NCBI GenBank assembly: GCA_964447405.1
Contig: CAYUSP010000001.1
Location: 682,001-746,000 of the forward strand
DNA length: 64,000 nucleotides
Direction: 5' to 3'
Origin: JALNZF01 sp964447405
GTDB lineage: Bacteria > Nitrospirota > UBA9217
This document shows, one piece after another, positions 33,223 to 42,328 of this stretch. Below the pieces are notes generated by a model that was not told the origin of the DNA, searched no databases, and saw only the letters and a program-made list of their open reading frames with translations. Position 1 is the stretch's first letter, and each line of letters begins with the position of its first letter. The position numbers and the translations under genes were made by a program.

Positions 33223-34118
33223 GGCTGCCTCCTCCACCTTCTATGCATCCAGACCCACTGCGTTGGTTCAGTTCTTATGCTGCTTTCGAGCATTTTTGTA
33301 AACATGGCCGTATTGGAAATAATATCGTTTTCTTCATTTCCCGTGCGAATAAGCTCAAGAGGGCCTTCGATGGTGATCCGATGCCGTCCGTCCGCCTCGC
33401 GGCGCGCATACCCGAATACGACCGGGGCATTGAACTTGAGCGCCATGGAGGCAGCTGCCGTGGGGGTCCAGGCCGGGCTGCCCATGAAGTCGACAAACGC
33501 GCCATCGACATCGGTATCCTGATCGATCAGCAGGCCAAGGATTCGGTTCTCCCGGAAAATCCGGATCAACTCGCGGGAAGCACCAGGCCGTCCGCGAAGA
33601 ATTACACTCATACCGTGTCTCTGCCGCAGATCCAGGACCATGTCGTTAACGACTTCCGGTTCGAGTGGCGCCGCGACTACGCTCAGGGGAAACTTTGACG
33701 CAACCAATGCTCCCTGCAGTTCCCAGTTGCCTATATGACCGGTAACATAGATGACCCCCCTGCCCTGGTCATGCGCCCGTTTTAAATTTTGATAACCAAC
33801 AATCGAAGTGCGTTTTGCGAGTTGCTGCGGGGTCGTCAGCATCATCTCGAGCATGCACTTGCCAAGATGGATGAAGCTCATGCGTGCCGTCGCGCTGATC
33901 CAGGCGGTATTGTTGTCCGGGAATGCCCTTCGGAGGTGTTCCCCTGCTCGTTTACGATCCCGCGGCAGCAAATGGTAGGCTGCTGCGCCCAATCTGCCGC
34001 CGATCCAGACACCCAAACGATAGGGCAAAATTCGTGAGATCAACAGGAACAGCCGGGCAAGACCGGCTACAGTCAACCGGTCGATCTTCTTCCTGATCTG
34101 GTGAAGCACTTCGCTCAT
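33219..34118 (-). CDS. lpxL: LpxL/HtrB-family lipid A acyltransferase
   Basis: A 299-residue protein with an N-terminal hydrophobic segment (about 18-45) and the acyltransferase HX4E motif in GHIGNWELQG, plus ILGLLIDQD and FMGSPAWTP. Family members add secondary acyl chains to Kdo2-lipid IVA at the inner membrane. Its place in a Kdo gene run supports this role. The ATG overlaps the kdsC stop (ATGA). The exact acyl position (LpxL or LpxM type) cannot be told. Confidence 0.88.
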   Translation of the reverse strand: MSEVLHQIRKKIDRLTVAGLARLFLLISRILPYRLGVWIGGRLGAAAYHLLPRDRKRAGEHLRRAFPDNNTAWISATARMSFIHLGKCMLEMMLTTPQQLAKRTSIVGYQNLKRAHDQGRGVIYVTGHIGNWELQGALVASKFPLSVVAAPLEPEVVNDMVLDLRQRHGMSVILRGRPGASRELIRIFRENRILGLLIDQDTDVDGAFVDFMGSPAWTPTAAASMALKFNAPVVFGYARREADGRHRITIEGPLELIRTGNEENDIISNTAMFTKMLESSIRTEPTQWVWMHRRWRRQP

Positions 34119-34633
34119 GAACGGTGGCGTCTGCGCTGCTGTTTCAGGATCAGAGTGATCAATTCGCGAACAGCGCCACCTCCTCCGGCTGCCTTTGTAA
34201 TCATGTCCGTATGAGGACGGACTGACGGATCCGCATCGGATACGGTAGCTGCCAAACCGACACGGCGAAGGATGTCAATATCAACGACATCATCCCCCAT
34301 ATACGCGACCTCGTTGTCCTGGAAACCGTACTTGACCAGAAGCGCATTATACACTTCTATCTTATTATGCGCGCCTTGATGTATCTCCAGAATACCGAGT
34401 TCGCGCGCCCGTAAGTTCACGACCTCGGAGGTGCGTCCGGTAATGATCCCGACGACAATGCCTGCTTGTTGCGCCAGTTTGATCCCGTGTCCATCGCGAA
34501 CATGAAAAGCTTTCAGCTCATTTCCCCGGCTGTCAAGAATGATTTTTCCATCGGTCAGTACACCGTCCACATCCAGCAGGAGCAGCTTGATGCGTCGCGC
34601 TTTCGATGCCAGGGATTGCTCGGTCAATTTCAT
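34115..34633 (-). CDS. kdsC: 3-deoxy-D-manno-octulosonate 8-phosphate phosphatase
   Basis: A 172-residue HAD phosphatase: LLLLDVDGVLTDG (nucleophile and acid Asp), IITGRTSE, Lys in HNKIEVYN and YMGDDVVDID. It removes phosphate from Kdo-8-P. It is of the short KdsC tetramer type, standing 33 bases after kdsD. Confidence 0.94.
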   Translation of the reverse strand: MKLTEQSLASKARRIKLLLLDVDGVLTDGKIILDSRGNELKAFHVRDGHGIKLAQQAGIVVGIITGRTSEVVNLRARELGILEIHQGAHNKIEVYNALLVKYGFQDNEVAYMGDDVVDIDILRRVGLAATVSDADPSVRPHTDMITKAAGGGGAVRELITLILKQQRRRHRS

Positions 34634-34666
34634 ATGCTCGTCAGCGTCCCCCAGGGAAAAATGACA

Positions 34667-35635
34667 TCAAACAACACCGGCCTTCAACAAATCATGTAAA
34701 TGGATCACACCCTCCGGCTTCACTTCCCTGTCCACCACGATCAGGCAGGTGATGGAATTTTTTTCCATGATGGCAACTGCTTCCGCTGCCAAGGAATCCT
34801 TGTTGGCGGTCTTGGGATTTCTGGTCATGATCTCATCCACTTTTTTAACGAGAAGATTTTCTCCGCTCTTTTCCGTTTTTTCCATCCACCGACGAAGATC
34901 GCCGTCGGAGATGACCCCCGCCAGATTTCCCGCGGCATTGACAACCGCTGTGATACCCATTTTCTTTGAGGATATTTCGTAGATGGCGCCCTTGATCAGG
35001 GTTTTTTCGGAAACAACGGGTATGGCTTCTCCGGTATGCATCAGGTCACGGACGCGAAGAAGGAGTTTTTTCCCGAGTGTTCCTCCCGGGTGAAAACTGG
35101 CAAAGTCTTCCTCACGGAACCCGCGTTTATCAAGAAGCACCACAGCAAGGGCGTCACCCATCGCCAGAGTGGCAGTAGTGCTTGCGGTCGGAGCGAGACC
35201 GAGAGGACAAGCCTCCTCCTTTACCCCTACATCGATGACCGCGTCGCTGTTTTTTGCCAGCGTAGACTCAGGGTTGCCGGTAAGCGCGATAATGTTGATG
35301 CCGAGACGCTTCAGTGACGGCAGCATCCTGGTAATTTCCTCGGTCTCTCCGCTGTTCGAAAGTGCGATGACCGTATCTCCCCGGGTTACCATTCCCAGAT
35401 CACCGTGAATGCCTTCAGCAGGATGAAGGAAAAGCGCGGGTGTTCCCGTCGATGCGAGTGTAGCGGCTATTTTCCTCCCGATGTGTCCCGATTTGCCCAT
35501 ACCAGTGACCACGACGCGGCCTTCACAGTTCAGGATCATATCCACAGCCTGTTCGAAGTGAACATCGATACGATCGATCAGCGCCATGACTGCATCAGCT
35601 TCTATTCTGAGGACCCTTTTTGCCTGGTTTATCAT
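34667..35635 (-). CDS. kdsD: arabinose-5-phosphate isomerase
   Basis: A 322-residue protein with an SIS domain (VVVTGMGKSGHIGRKIAATL, IALSNSGETEEI) and two CBS domains (RDLMHTGEAIP; DEIMTRNPKTAN). It converts ribulose-5-P to arabinose-5-P, the Kdo precursor. The ATG at 35635 overlaps the kdsA stop (ATGA), which fixes the start against a longer upstream frame. Confidence 0.95.
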   Translation of the reverse strand: MINQAKRVLRIEADAVMALIDRIDVHFEQAVDMILNCEGRVVVTGMGKSGHIGRKIAATLASTGTPALFLHPAEGIHGDLGMVTRGDTVIALSNSGETEEITRMLPSLKRLGINIIALTGNPESTLAKNSDAVIDVGVKEEACPLGLAPTASTTATLAMGDALAVVLLDKRGFREEDFASFHPGGTLGKKLLLRVRDLMHTGEAIPVVSEKTLIKGAIYEISSKKMGITAVVNAAGNLAGVISDGDLRRWMEKTEKSGENLLVKKVDEIMTRNPKTANKDSLAAEAVAIMEKNSITCLIVVDREVKPEGVIHLHDLLKAGVV

Positions 35636-36453
35636 TTTTTTACGATCCTGTCTATCTCCCGTACCTGTTCGAGCAGTGCGGGCAGCGCCTTCAAATCCAG
35701 CATATTGGGGCCGTCGCAAAGTGCCTGGTCCGGGCATGAGTGCACTTCCATGAAAAGCGCGTCTACGCCAGCAGCAACCGCAGCGCGGGTAAGATGCGGG
35801 ACATACTGACGATCCCCCGATGATGACGAGCCCCCTGCTCCCGGCAGCTGAACTGAATGAGTTGCATCGAACATTACGGGATATCCGAATCCCCTGATGA
35901 TCGGAAGCGATCTCATGTCCGCAACCAGGTTGTTGTACCCGAATGATACCCCGCGTTCCGTGATGATGATGTTTTCATTTCCCGCGGCTGTTGCCTTCTC
36001 CGCAGCATGTTTTATGTCCCAGGGAGCGAGAAACTGCCCTTTCTTAATATTTACGACCCTGCCTGTCCTGGCAACATCCATGACGAAATCGGTCTGCCGG
36101 CAGAGAAACGCGGGTATCTGGATGATATCAAGCACTTCGGCAGCCGGCCCAATCTCCTCGAAACGATGCACATCGGAAAGGACCGGAAGTTCCAGTTCTC
36201 TGCGAACGCGCCCGAGTATCCGCAATCCTTCTCGAAGACCCGGGCCCCGGTAAGAGTGCACAGAGCTTCGGTTGGCTTTGTCATACGACGACTTGAATAT
36301 ATAGGGTATTCCCAGGTCTCCCGCAATCCGCTTGATCAGTGAGGCGGTTTCGAGGGTGGAGGCTTCCGATTCGATCACGCAGGGACCGGCTATAAGTACG
36401 AACGGATTCTGCCCGCCGAGACGAATCTGGTCAATCTGGATAACGCGGGTCAC
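35632..36453 (-). CDS. kdsA: Kdo-8-phosphate synthase
   Basis: A 273-residue DAHP-synthase-family barrel: VLIAGPCVIES, FKSSYDKANRSS, GPGLREGLRIL, LDIIQIPAFLCRQTD, VNIKKGQFLAPWD and MFDATHSVQLPG. It condenses PEP with arabinose-5-P. GTG start overlapping the pyrG stop (GTGA). Asn is not evident at the usual metal site; CR in FLCRQTD and CVIES suggest the metal-dependent type, as inference. Confidence 0.95.
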   Translation of the reverse strand: MTRVIQIDQIRLGGQNPFVLIAGPCVIESEASTLETASLIKRIAGDLGIPYIFKSSYDKANRSSVHSYRGPGLREGLRILGRVRRELELPVLSDVHRFEEIGPAAEVLDIIQIPAFLCRQTDFVMDVARTGRVVNIKKGQFLAPWDIKHAAEKATAAGNENIIITERGVSFGYNNLVADMRSLPIIRGFGYPVMFDATHSVQLPGAGGSSSSGDRQYVPHLTRAAVAAGVDALFMEVHSCPDQALCDGPNMLDLKALPALLEQVREIDRIVKK

Positions 36454-38111
36454 GGCTTAGCCGCCTGGCTTGATTGCCGGAGAGATGCCGCTATAAATGA
36501 AGCAAAGAGCGGATGCGGCTGGCGAGGCGTGGATTTGAATTCAGGATGGAACTGGCAGCCGAGGAACCAGGGATGATCTTTAAACTCTACAATCTCCACC
36601 AGCTCACCATCGGGAGAGACACCGCTGATCACCAGGCCGGACGCTTTCAACACATCCCTATAGGCGTTATTGAATTCATAGCGGTGGCGGTGCCGCTCGA
36701 AGATATCCTCGGCGCCATATGCCTGATAAGCGATAGTGCCCTTCTCAATCCTGCAAGGATAAGCGCCGAGGCGCATGCTTCCACCTTTGTTGCTGCTTAG
36801 GTCGCGCTTTTGCATCGATTGGCTGCGATAATCGTACCATTGTTCGAGGAGATAGATCACGGGTTTGATCGTTTTCTGGTCAAATTCAGAACTATTTGCC
36901 TCTTTGATTCCCGCCAGATTGCGGGCTATCTCTATGACAGCGCACTGCATGCCGAGGCAGATCCCGAAGTACGGTATCCTGCCTTTCCGGGCAAACGCAA
37001 CTGCTTCGATCTTCCCTTCCACGCCCCTGATACCAAAACCTCCGGGAACCAGAACGCCGTCCATTCCCTTGAGCATTTCCTGAGCTCCGCGGTTTTCTAT
37101 ATCCTCGGAATCGACCCAGCATATAGACACCTTCGCATCATTGGCGATGCCGCCGTGCGTCAGCGCCTCGCAGAGGCTTTTGTAGGCTTCCTTCAATTCA
37201 ATATACTTGCCTACAAGGGCGATCGTAACATTGCGCGCAGGTTGTTTGCATTTTCTGACGATCGTCTCCCAGGTTGTGAGATTGGTGCTGGGGACTGAAA
37301 GCTGGAGCGCTTCCAGTATGCGGTCATCAAGACCTTCAGCATGCAACTTGAGCGGCACTTCATATATGGTTTGAACATCCTGCGCTGAAATGACGCAATT
37401 TTCATCCACATTGCAGAAAAGGGCTATTTTCTTTTTCATATCCAGCGGGAGAGGGCGGTCGCTGCGGCAAAGCAGGATGTTCGGCTGGATACCGATGGCA
37501 CGCAGCTCTTTTACACTATGCTGCGTGGGTTTTGACTTGAGTTCGTCCGCAGCCTGGATGAAGGGTACGAGCGTAAGATGAATATAAAGAACGTTCTCTC
37601 TTCCCAGGTTGAACCGCAGCTGCCGTATCGCTTCAAGAAACGGAAGACTCTCGATATCGCCGATCGTCCCGCCGATCTCCACGATCACTACGTCCTCATC
37701 CTCGGCAAGATCCGTGACTGCCCGTTTTATCTCGTCGGTTATGTGCGGAACGACCTGGACCGTACCGCCGAGATAGTCCCCCCGCCGCTCCTTGGTGATG
37801 ACGTTGTTGTAAATCCGGCCTGAAGTGAAGTTGTTCTTCTGGCCTGTTCTGACGGAGGTGTACCTTTCATAATGGCCGAGGTCGAGGTCAGTTTCTGCCC
37901 CGTCATCGGTCACATATACCTCACCGTGCTGATACGGGCTCATGGTACCCGGATCGACATTAATGTAGGGATCCAGTTTAAGGAAGGTGACCTTGAGCCC
38001 GCGCGTTTCCAGAAGCGCACCGACAGAAGCGGCCGCAAGGCCTTTCCCGAGGGAGGAAACAACTCCACCGGTCACAAATATATATTTCGTAGGCACTTTT
38101 TTCTTATTCAT
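36450..38111 (-). CDS. pyrG: CTP synthase
   Basis: About 553 residues. The synthetase domain starts KYIFVTGGVVSSLGKGLAAAS and has DPYINVDPGTM and the IEIGGTIGDIES block; the glutaminase domain has nucleophile Cys in GICLGMQCAVIE and His-Glu in GCQFHPEF. It makes CTP from UTP, ATP and glutamine. Between kdsB and kdsA it supplies CTP for CMP-Kdo, a known gene arrangement. The ATG at 38111 is chosen; a TTG overlapping the kdsB stop is possible. Confidence 0.96.
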   Translation of the reverse strand: MNKKKVPTKYIFVTGGVVSSLGKGLAAASVGALLETRGLKVTFLKLDPYINVDPGTMSPYQHGEVYVTDDGAETDLDLGHYERYTSVRTGQKNNFTSGRIYNNVITKERRGDYLGGTVQVVPHITDEIKRAVTDLAEDEDVVIVEIGGTIGDIESLPFLEAIRQLRFNLGRENVLYIHLTLVPFIQAADELKSKPTQHSVKELRAIGIQPNILLCRSDRPLPLDMKKKIALFCNVDENCVISAQDVQTIYEVPLKLHAEGLDDRILEALQLSVPSTNLTTWETIVRKCKQPARNVTIALVGKYIELKEAYKSLCEALTHGGIANDAKVSICWVDSEDIENRGAQEMLKGMDGVLVPGGFGIRGVEGKIEAVAFARKGRIPYFGICLGMQCAVIEIARNLAGIKEANSSEFDQKTIKPVIYLLEQWYDYRSQSMQKRDLSSNKGGSMRLGAYPCRIEKGTIAYQAYGAEDIFERHRHRYEFNNAYRDVLKASGLVISGVSPDGELVEIVEFKDHPWFLGCQFHPEFKSTPRQPHPLFASFIAASLRQSSQAAKP

Positions 38112-38125
38112 AATATGATATGCGC

Positions 38126-38899
38126 TCAACTTTCATCCAGATGCTGCAATATTTTACTCATATCGGCGGGGATGTCAACACCAAAGGAATCATGTTCGGT
38201 CACAACGATCTTGATCTTATGACCCTGCTCAAGCGCTCGAAGCTGCTCCAGTTTCTCCGATTGTTCAAGCGGCGTCTGGGGCATCCTGGCATACTCAAGG
38301 AGGAATCCACTGCGATAGACGTACAGCCCTACATGCTTATACAAGGGCCCTGCAAGAGGCAGCGCGTTCAAGGGCATATGATTTGTCCAGCGGTCGCGGT
38401 CCCAGGGGATGGGAGCGCGGGAAAAATACAGGGCAAATCCATTCGCATCAAATACGACCTTGACGACATTGGGATCAAAAGCTTCCTGAGGGTCCGTGAT
38501 CATTTTGCACAGGGTACCCATCTCGATGAGCTCATCCTTGACGAGCGGTGCAATCGCCTCATCAATCATGTCAGGCTTTATCAAGGGTTCATCACCCTGT
38601 ACATTGACCACAAGGCCGCAATCGATCGAACTCACAACCTCCGCAATCCGGTCAGTACCCGTTGCGTGATACGGCGAGGTCATTATTGCTTCGCCACCAA
38701 ACGCCTCAACAACCGAGAAAATCCGCTCATCATCGGTTGCCACGATGGTGCGCTCGATGAACCGGGATCGTATCGTGCGTTCATAAACCCGCTGGATCAT
38801 GGGTTTGCCCTTGATGTCAGCAAGCGCCTTTCCAGGAAAGCGGGTTGAGCCGTACCGTGCGGGGATGACGGCTATGATGGTTTTGCTTGGCGTGCCCAT
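38126..38899 (-). CDS. kdsB: CMP-Kdo synthetase
   Basis: A 257-residue nucleotidyltransferase: AVIPARYGSTRFPGKAL, IVATDDERI, NVQGDEPLI, YFSRAPIPWDRD and KHVGLYVYR. It activates Kdo with CTP for transfer to lipid A. It precedes pyrG by 14 bases. Confidence 0.95.
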   Translation of the reverse strand: MGTPSKTIIAVIPARYGSTRFPGKALADIKGKPMIQRVYERTIRSRFIERTIVATDDERIFSVVEAFGGEAIMTSPYHATGTDRIAEVVSSIDCGLVVNVQGDEPLIKPDMIDEAIAPLVKDELIEMGTLCKMITDPQEAFDPNVVKVVFDANGFALYFSRAPIPWDRDRWTNHMPLNALPLAGPLYKHVGLYVYRSGFLLEYARMPQTPLEQSEKLEQLRALEQGHKIKIVVTEHDSFGVDIPADMSKILQHLDES

Positions 38900-38910
38900 A
38901 TAGCACCCCG

Positions 38911-39843
38911 TCAGCGGGGTAATTCCTGCTGAAAATATTCGATCGTGCGCCGCAGGCCTTCGGTGACCGGGATTCTGGGTTTCCAGTCCAGCATCTCCCC
39001 TGCAAGCGTGATATCCGGTCGTCGCTGGGTGGGATCGTCCGACGGTAGAGGTTTATACACGATCTTTGATGATGAACCGGTCATGGCAATGATCTTCTTC
39101 GCAAAATCAAGGATAGTATATTCTTCTGGATTGCCGATATTCACGGGCCCGGTGAAGTCCTCGCTGTTCATCATTTTCACCATGCCTTCGATGAGATCAT
39201 CCATGTAGCAGAACGATCGTGACTGTAAACCCTTCCCATACACTGTGATATCTTCACCCTTAAGCGCCTGGACAATGAAATTGCTGACAACCCGGCCGTC
39301 GTCCGGCAACATACGCGGACCGTAGGTGTTAAAGATTCGGACGATCTTGATATCAACCTTGTTTTGTCGATGATAATCCATCATCAGCGTTTCAGCCACG
39401 CGTTTACCTTCGTCATAACAGCTCCGAATGCCGATGGTATTCACATTACCCCAGTAGCTTTCCTTTTGCGGGTGCATAACCGGATCTCCGTACACTTCCG
39501 AGGTGGAGGCAAAGAGGATTCTTGCTTTTACACGCTTTGCAATGCCGAGCACGTTAATGGTGCCGAGCACGTTGGCTTTGATCGTTTTTATGGCATTGTA
39601 TTGATAATGGATGGGAGACGCCGGACATGCCAGATGGTATATCCTGTCAACCTCCAGGAGGATTGGCAGGGTAATATCATGCCGAATCAGCTCGAAATTC
39701 GGGTTATGCAGGAGATGCTGCACATTTTTTCTTCTGCCGGTGAAAAAATTATCAAGGCAGATCACCTCATGGCCTTCGGCCATCAACCTGTCGCATAAAT
39801 GGGAGCCGAGAAATCCGGCGCCGCCGGTCACCAATATTCTCAA
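38911..39843 (-). CDS. uxs: UDP-glucuronate decarboxylase (UDP-xylose synthase)
   Basis: A 310-residue extended SDR: ILVTGGAGFLGSHL (NAD site), HLACPASPIHYQ, catalytic S-T-S in FASTSEVYG, and YDEGKR (YxxxK), with RTYNTYGPRM-like RIFNTYGPRMLPDDGRVVSNF. These match UXS. With UDP-glucuronate from the upstream ugd it would make UDP-xylose. Start is TTG; GGGAGGAG, which overlaps the ugd stop, lies about ten bases upstream. Confidence 0.9.
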   Translation of the reverse strand: MRILVTGGAGFLGSHLCDRLMAEGHEVICLDNFFTGRRKNVQHLLHNPNFELIRHDITLPILLEVDRIYHLACPASPIHYQYNAIKTIKANVLGTINVLGIAKRVKARILFASTSEVYGDPVMHPQKESYWGNVNTIGIRSCYDEGKRVAETLMMDYHRQNKVDIKIVRIFNTYGPRMLPDDGRVVSNFIVQALKGEDITVYGKGLQSRSFCYMDDLIEGMVKMMNSEDFTGPVNIGNPEEYTILDFAKKIIAMTGSSSKIVYKPLPSDDPTQRRPDITLAGEMLDWKPRIPVTEGLRRTIEYFQQELPR

Positions 39844-39849
39844 GGATTA

Positions 39850-41184
39850 TTATCTCCTCCCGATACCGTAGTAGGTGAAGCCAAGCTTCTTGAGCTCCGC
39901 CTTGTTGTAGATGTTCCTGCCGTCGAATATGACTGGCTTCTTCATTATTCTCTTTATCCGTGTAAAATCAGGATTGCGGAATTCGCTCCACTCGGTCACC
40001 ACAGCGAGCGCATCTGCGTGCTGAAGCATGTCATAATTATCTTCATAGAACTGTATCCTGTTTTTGAATATTTTCCGGCCTTCCTCCATTGCCACGGGGT
40101 CATGCACCCTGACGACAGCTCCTGCACGCAATAAGTTGTTGATAATAACAACGGACGGCGCTTCCCGCATATCGTCGGTACGCGGTTTGAAGGACAGGCC
40201 CCAGACAGCGATCGTTCTTCCCCCAAGTGGTTTTTCGGTGATTCTTTTTATCTGCTTCGACTGTTCCGCGTAGTGGCGCAGGATCATGCGTGAGAGAAAC
40301 GTTTTCTGACGTTCATTCACCTCTTCTACTGCCTTCAGGATCCTGGCGTCCATGCCATGGGCGTGCGCCGTCTGCACAAGCGCTTTGACATCCTTGGGAA
40401 AACACGATCCGCCGTAACCCACGCCGGGAAACAGGAATTCAAAACCGATCCTTTTGTCGTACCCCATGCCCTTGCGAACGCTGTCAATATCGGCTCCCAG
40501 GCTCGCGCAGATATTTGCCATCTCGTTAATAAAGGATATTTTGGTGGCCAGCATTGCGTTCGAAGCATATTTGGTCATCTCCGCGCTTCTGATGTCCATG
40601 ACAAGCGTGCGGTCCCCTTTGCGCACGAACGGCGCGTACAGGTCTTCCATGATCAGGATCGCTTTTTCGCTGTCCGAGCCGATGACGATGCGGTCGGGCT
40701 TCATGAAATCGTCGATCGCGGAGCCTTCTTTCAGGAATTCAGGATTGGATACAACATCGAACTTGCGGGATGTGATTCCCGATACTGCTGTTCTCACTTT
40801 GTCGCCGGTTCCGACCGGCACCGTGCTTTTATTCACGATGACCTTGTAGCCGTTCATGTGGGTTCCAATCTCCCGCGCTGCATTCAGCACATGCTTCAGG
40901 TCAGCAGAGCCGTCCTCACCAGGAGGCGTGCCTACGGCGATAAAGATGACCTCAGAGGTTTTAGTTGCCCTGGCAATATCAGTTGTAAACGACAAACGGT
41001 TATGCGTCACATTCCTTTTTATCAGTTCTTCCAAGCCCGGTTCATAGATCGGCACTACTCCGGAATTCAGCAGGTCAATTTTTCTTGCATCAATATCCAT
41101 GCAAATCACACTGTTGCCGCTCTCAGCAAGGCAGGTGCCTGTTACTAATCCAACATATCCGGTTCCAATTACTGATATTTTCAT
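39850..41184 (-). CDS. ugd: UDP-glucose 6-dehydrogenase
   Basis: A 444-residue protein: SVIGTGYVGLVTGTCLAE (NAD site), AVGTPPGEDGS, NKSTVPVGTGDKV, GYGGSCFPKDVKAL with catalytic Cys, and AVWGLSFKPRTDDMREAPS. It oxidises UDP-glucose to UDP-glucuronate, feeding uxs six bases downstream. Confidence 0.95.
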   Translation of the reverse strand: MKISVIGTGYVGLVTGTCLAESGNSVICMDIDARKIDLLNSGVVPIYEPGLEELIKRNVTHNRLSFTTDIARATKTSEVIFIAVGTPPGEDGSADLKHVLNAAREIGTHMNGYKVIVNKSTVPVGTGDKVRTAVSGITSRKFDVVSNPEFLKEGSAIDDFMKPDRIVIGSDSEKAILIMEDLYAPFVRKGDRTLVMDIRSAEMTKYASNAMLATKISFINEMANICASLGADIDSVRKGMGYDKRIGFEFLFPGVGYGGSCFPKDVKALVQTAHAHGMDARILKAVEEVNERQKTFLSRMILRHYAEQSKQIKRITEKPLGGRTIAVWGLSFKPRTDDMREAPSVVIINNLLRAGAVVRVHDPVAMEEGRKIFKNRIQFYEDNYDMLQHADALAVVTEWSEFRNPDFTRIKRIMKKPVIFDGRNIYNKAELKKLGFTYYGIGRR

Positions 41185-41202
41185 GCGGATCCTTTTATTG
41201 TT

Positions 41203-42315
41203 CTATTCTCTGGAGGCATAGTTCTTGTCTATCCACTGTTTATATTCGCCGCTCCTGATGCTGGTTATCCATCCGGCATGGTTCAGATACCAGAAAATCG
41301 TTTCCTTCAATCCATTTTCGAAGTCATGCCTCTGCAGCCAACCAAGTTCTTTTTTGATCTTGCTGCAATCGATTGCATATCTCCGGTCATGTCCTGGCCG
41401 GTCATTCACAAAGGTGATGAGATCCCGGTAGGAACCGATTGCCGATCGTTGACTGCCAAGTGCTGTATTGCTCGTGATCGGATGCAGCAATTCCAGCGTA
41501 TCGCAGACCGCATGCACGATTTCGATATTTTGTTTTTCACATTCCCCGCCGATGTTGTAAGTCTGGCCGATGACGCCTTTCGCAAGGATGAGCCAAATCG
41601 CCTCGCAATGATCCTCAACATAGAGCCAGTCGCGAACGTTTTTTCCGTCGCCATACACCGGCAGTGGCTTGCCTTCAAGTGCATTCAGGATGATGAGGGG
41701 TATCAGCTTTTCGGGGAAATGATACGGTCCGTAGTTATTGGAGCAATTTGAAATGCTAATGGGCAGGCCGTAAGTATGATAATACGCCCGCACCAGATGG
41801 TCAGATGCCGCCTTGGATGCGGAATACGGGCTTCGAGGGTCATAGGGCGTTGATTCCGTAAAATAGCCTGTTTCGCCAAGTGATCCAAAAACTTCATCTG
41901 TGCTGATGTGATGGAACCGAACGTCAGATTCCCCCCCCCAATGCTGTCTGGCTGCTTCCAGAAGGCTGAAGGTGCCTGTGATATTCGTATCTACGAAATC
42001 CTTTGGACCGTAAATCGACCGATCCACGTGGCTCTCCGCGGCGAAATGGACGATCAGGGATATATCGTATTGCTGCAAGATCTTCGTAACCCTGTCAAAG
42101 TCAACGATATCTCCCTGTTCGAAAAAATAAGTCTTTCCGCCATGGCTGCTATCGATATCCGCAAGGTTCAAGACATTGCCGGCATAGGTCAACTTGTCGT
42201 AATTTACAAGCTTGCCGGTGAATCCGGTCTTGTTCATGACAAATCGTATGAAATTTGAGCCGATAAATCCGGCGCCCCCTGTTACGAGGATATTTGCCGT
42301 GGCTGGTGTCAACAT
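41203..42315 (-). CDS. rfbB: dTDP-glucose 4,6-dehydratase
   Basis: A 370-residue extended SDR: ILVTGGAGFIGSNF, HFAAESHVDRSI, HISTDEVFGSLG with Thr-Asp-Glu, YSASKAASDHLVRAY and SNCSNNYGPYHFPEKLIPL. It makes dTDP-4-keto-6-deoxyglucose. A run of nine G on the coding strand (41931-41939) encodes the WGGE segment just before the catalytic strand. The last of four rhamnose genes in this order: rfbA, rfbC, rfbD, rfbB. Confidence 0.95.
   Translation of the reverse strand: MLTPATANILVTGGAGFIGSNFIRFVMNKTGFTGKLVNYDKLTYAGNVLNLADIDSSHGGKTYFFEQGDIVDFDRVTKILQQYDISLIVHFAAESHVDRSIYGPKDFVDTNITGTFSLLEAARQHWGGESDVRFHHISTDEVFGSLGETGYFTESTPYDPRSPYSASKAASDHLVRAYYHTYGLPISISNCSNNYGPYHFPEKLIPLIILNALEGKPLPVYGDGKNVRDWLYVEDHCEAIWLILAKGVIGQTYNIGGECEKQNIEIVHAVCDTLELLHPITSNTALGSQRSAIGSYRDLITFVNDRPGHDRRYAIDCSKIKKELGWLQRHDFENGLKETIFWYLNHAGWITSIRSGEYKQWIDKNYASRE
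41931..41939 (-). repeat. nine-base poly-G tract inside rfbB
   Basis: The plus strand shows nine consecutive C, which are G on the coding strand, within codons for Trp-Gly-Gly-Glu at about residue 127. Slippage by one base would truncate RfbB. Confidence 0.85.
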
Positions 42316-42328
42316 TGCGCTCTCTCCG

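Noticed and set aside
40357..41148. 263-codon plus-strand frame over ugd
   Set aside because: Antisense shadow of UDP-glucose dehydrogenase.
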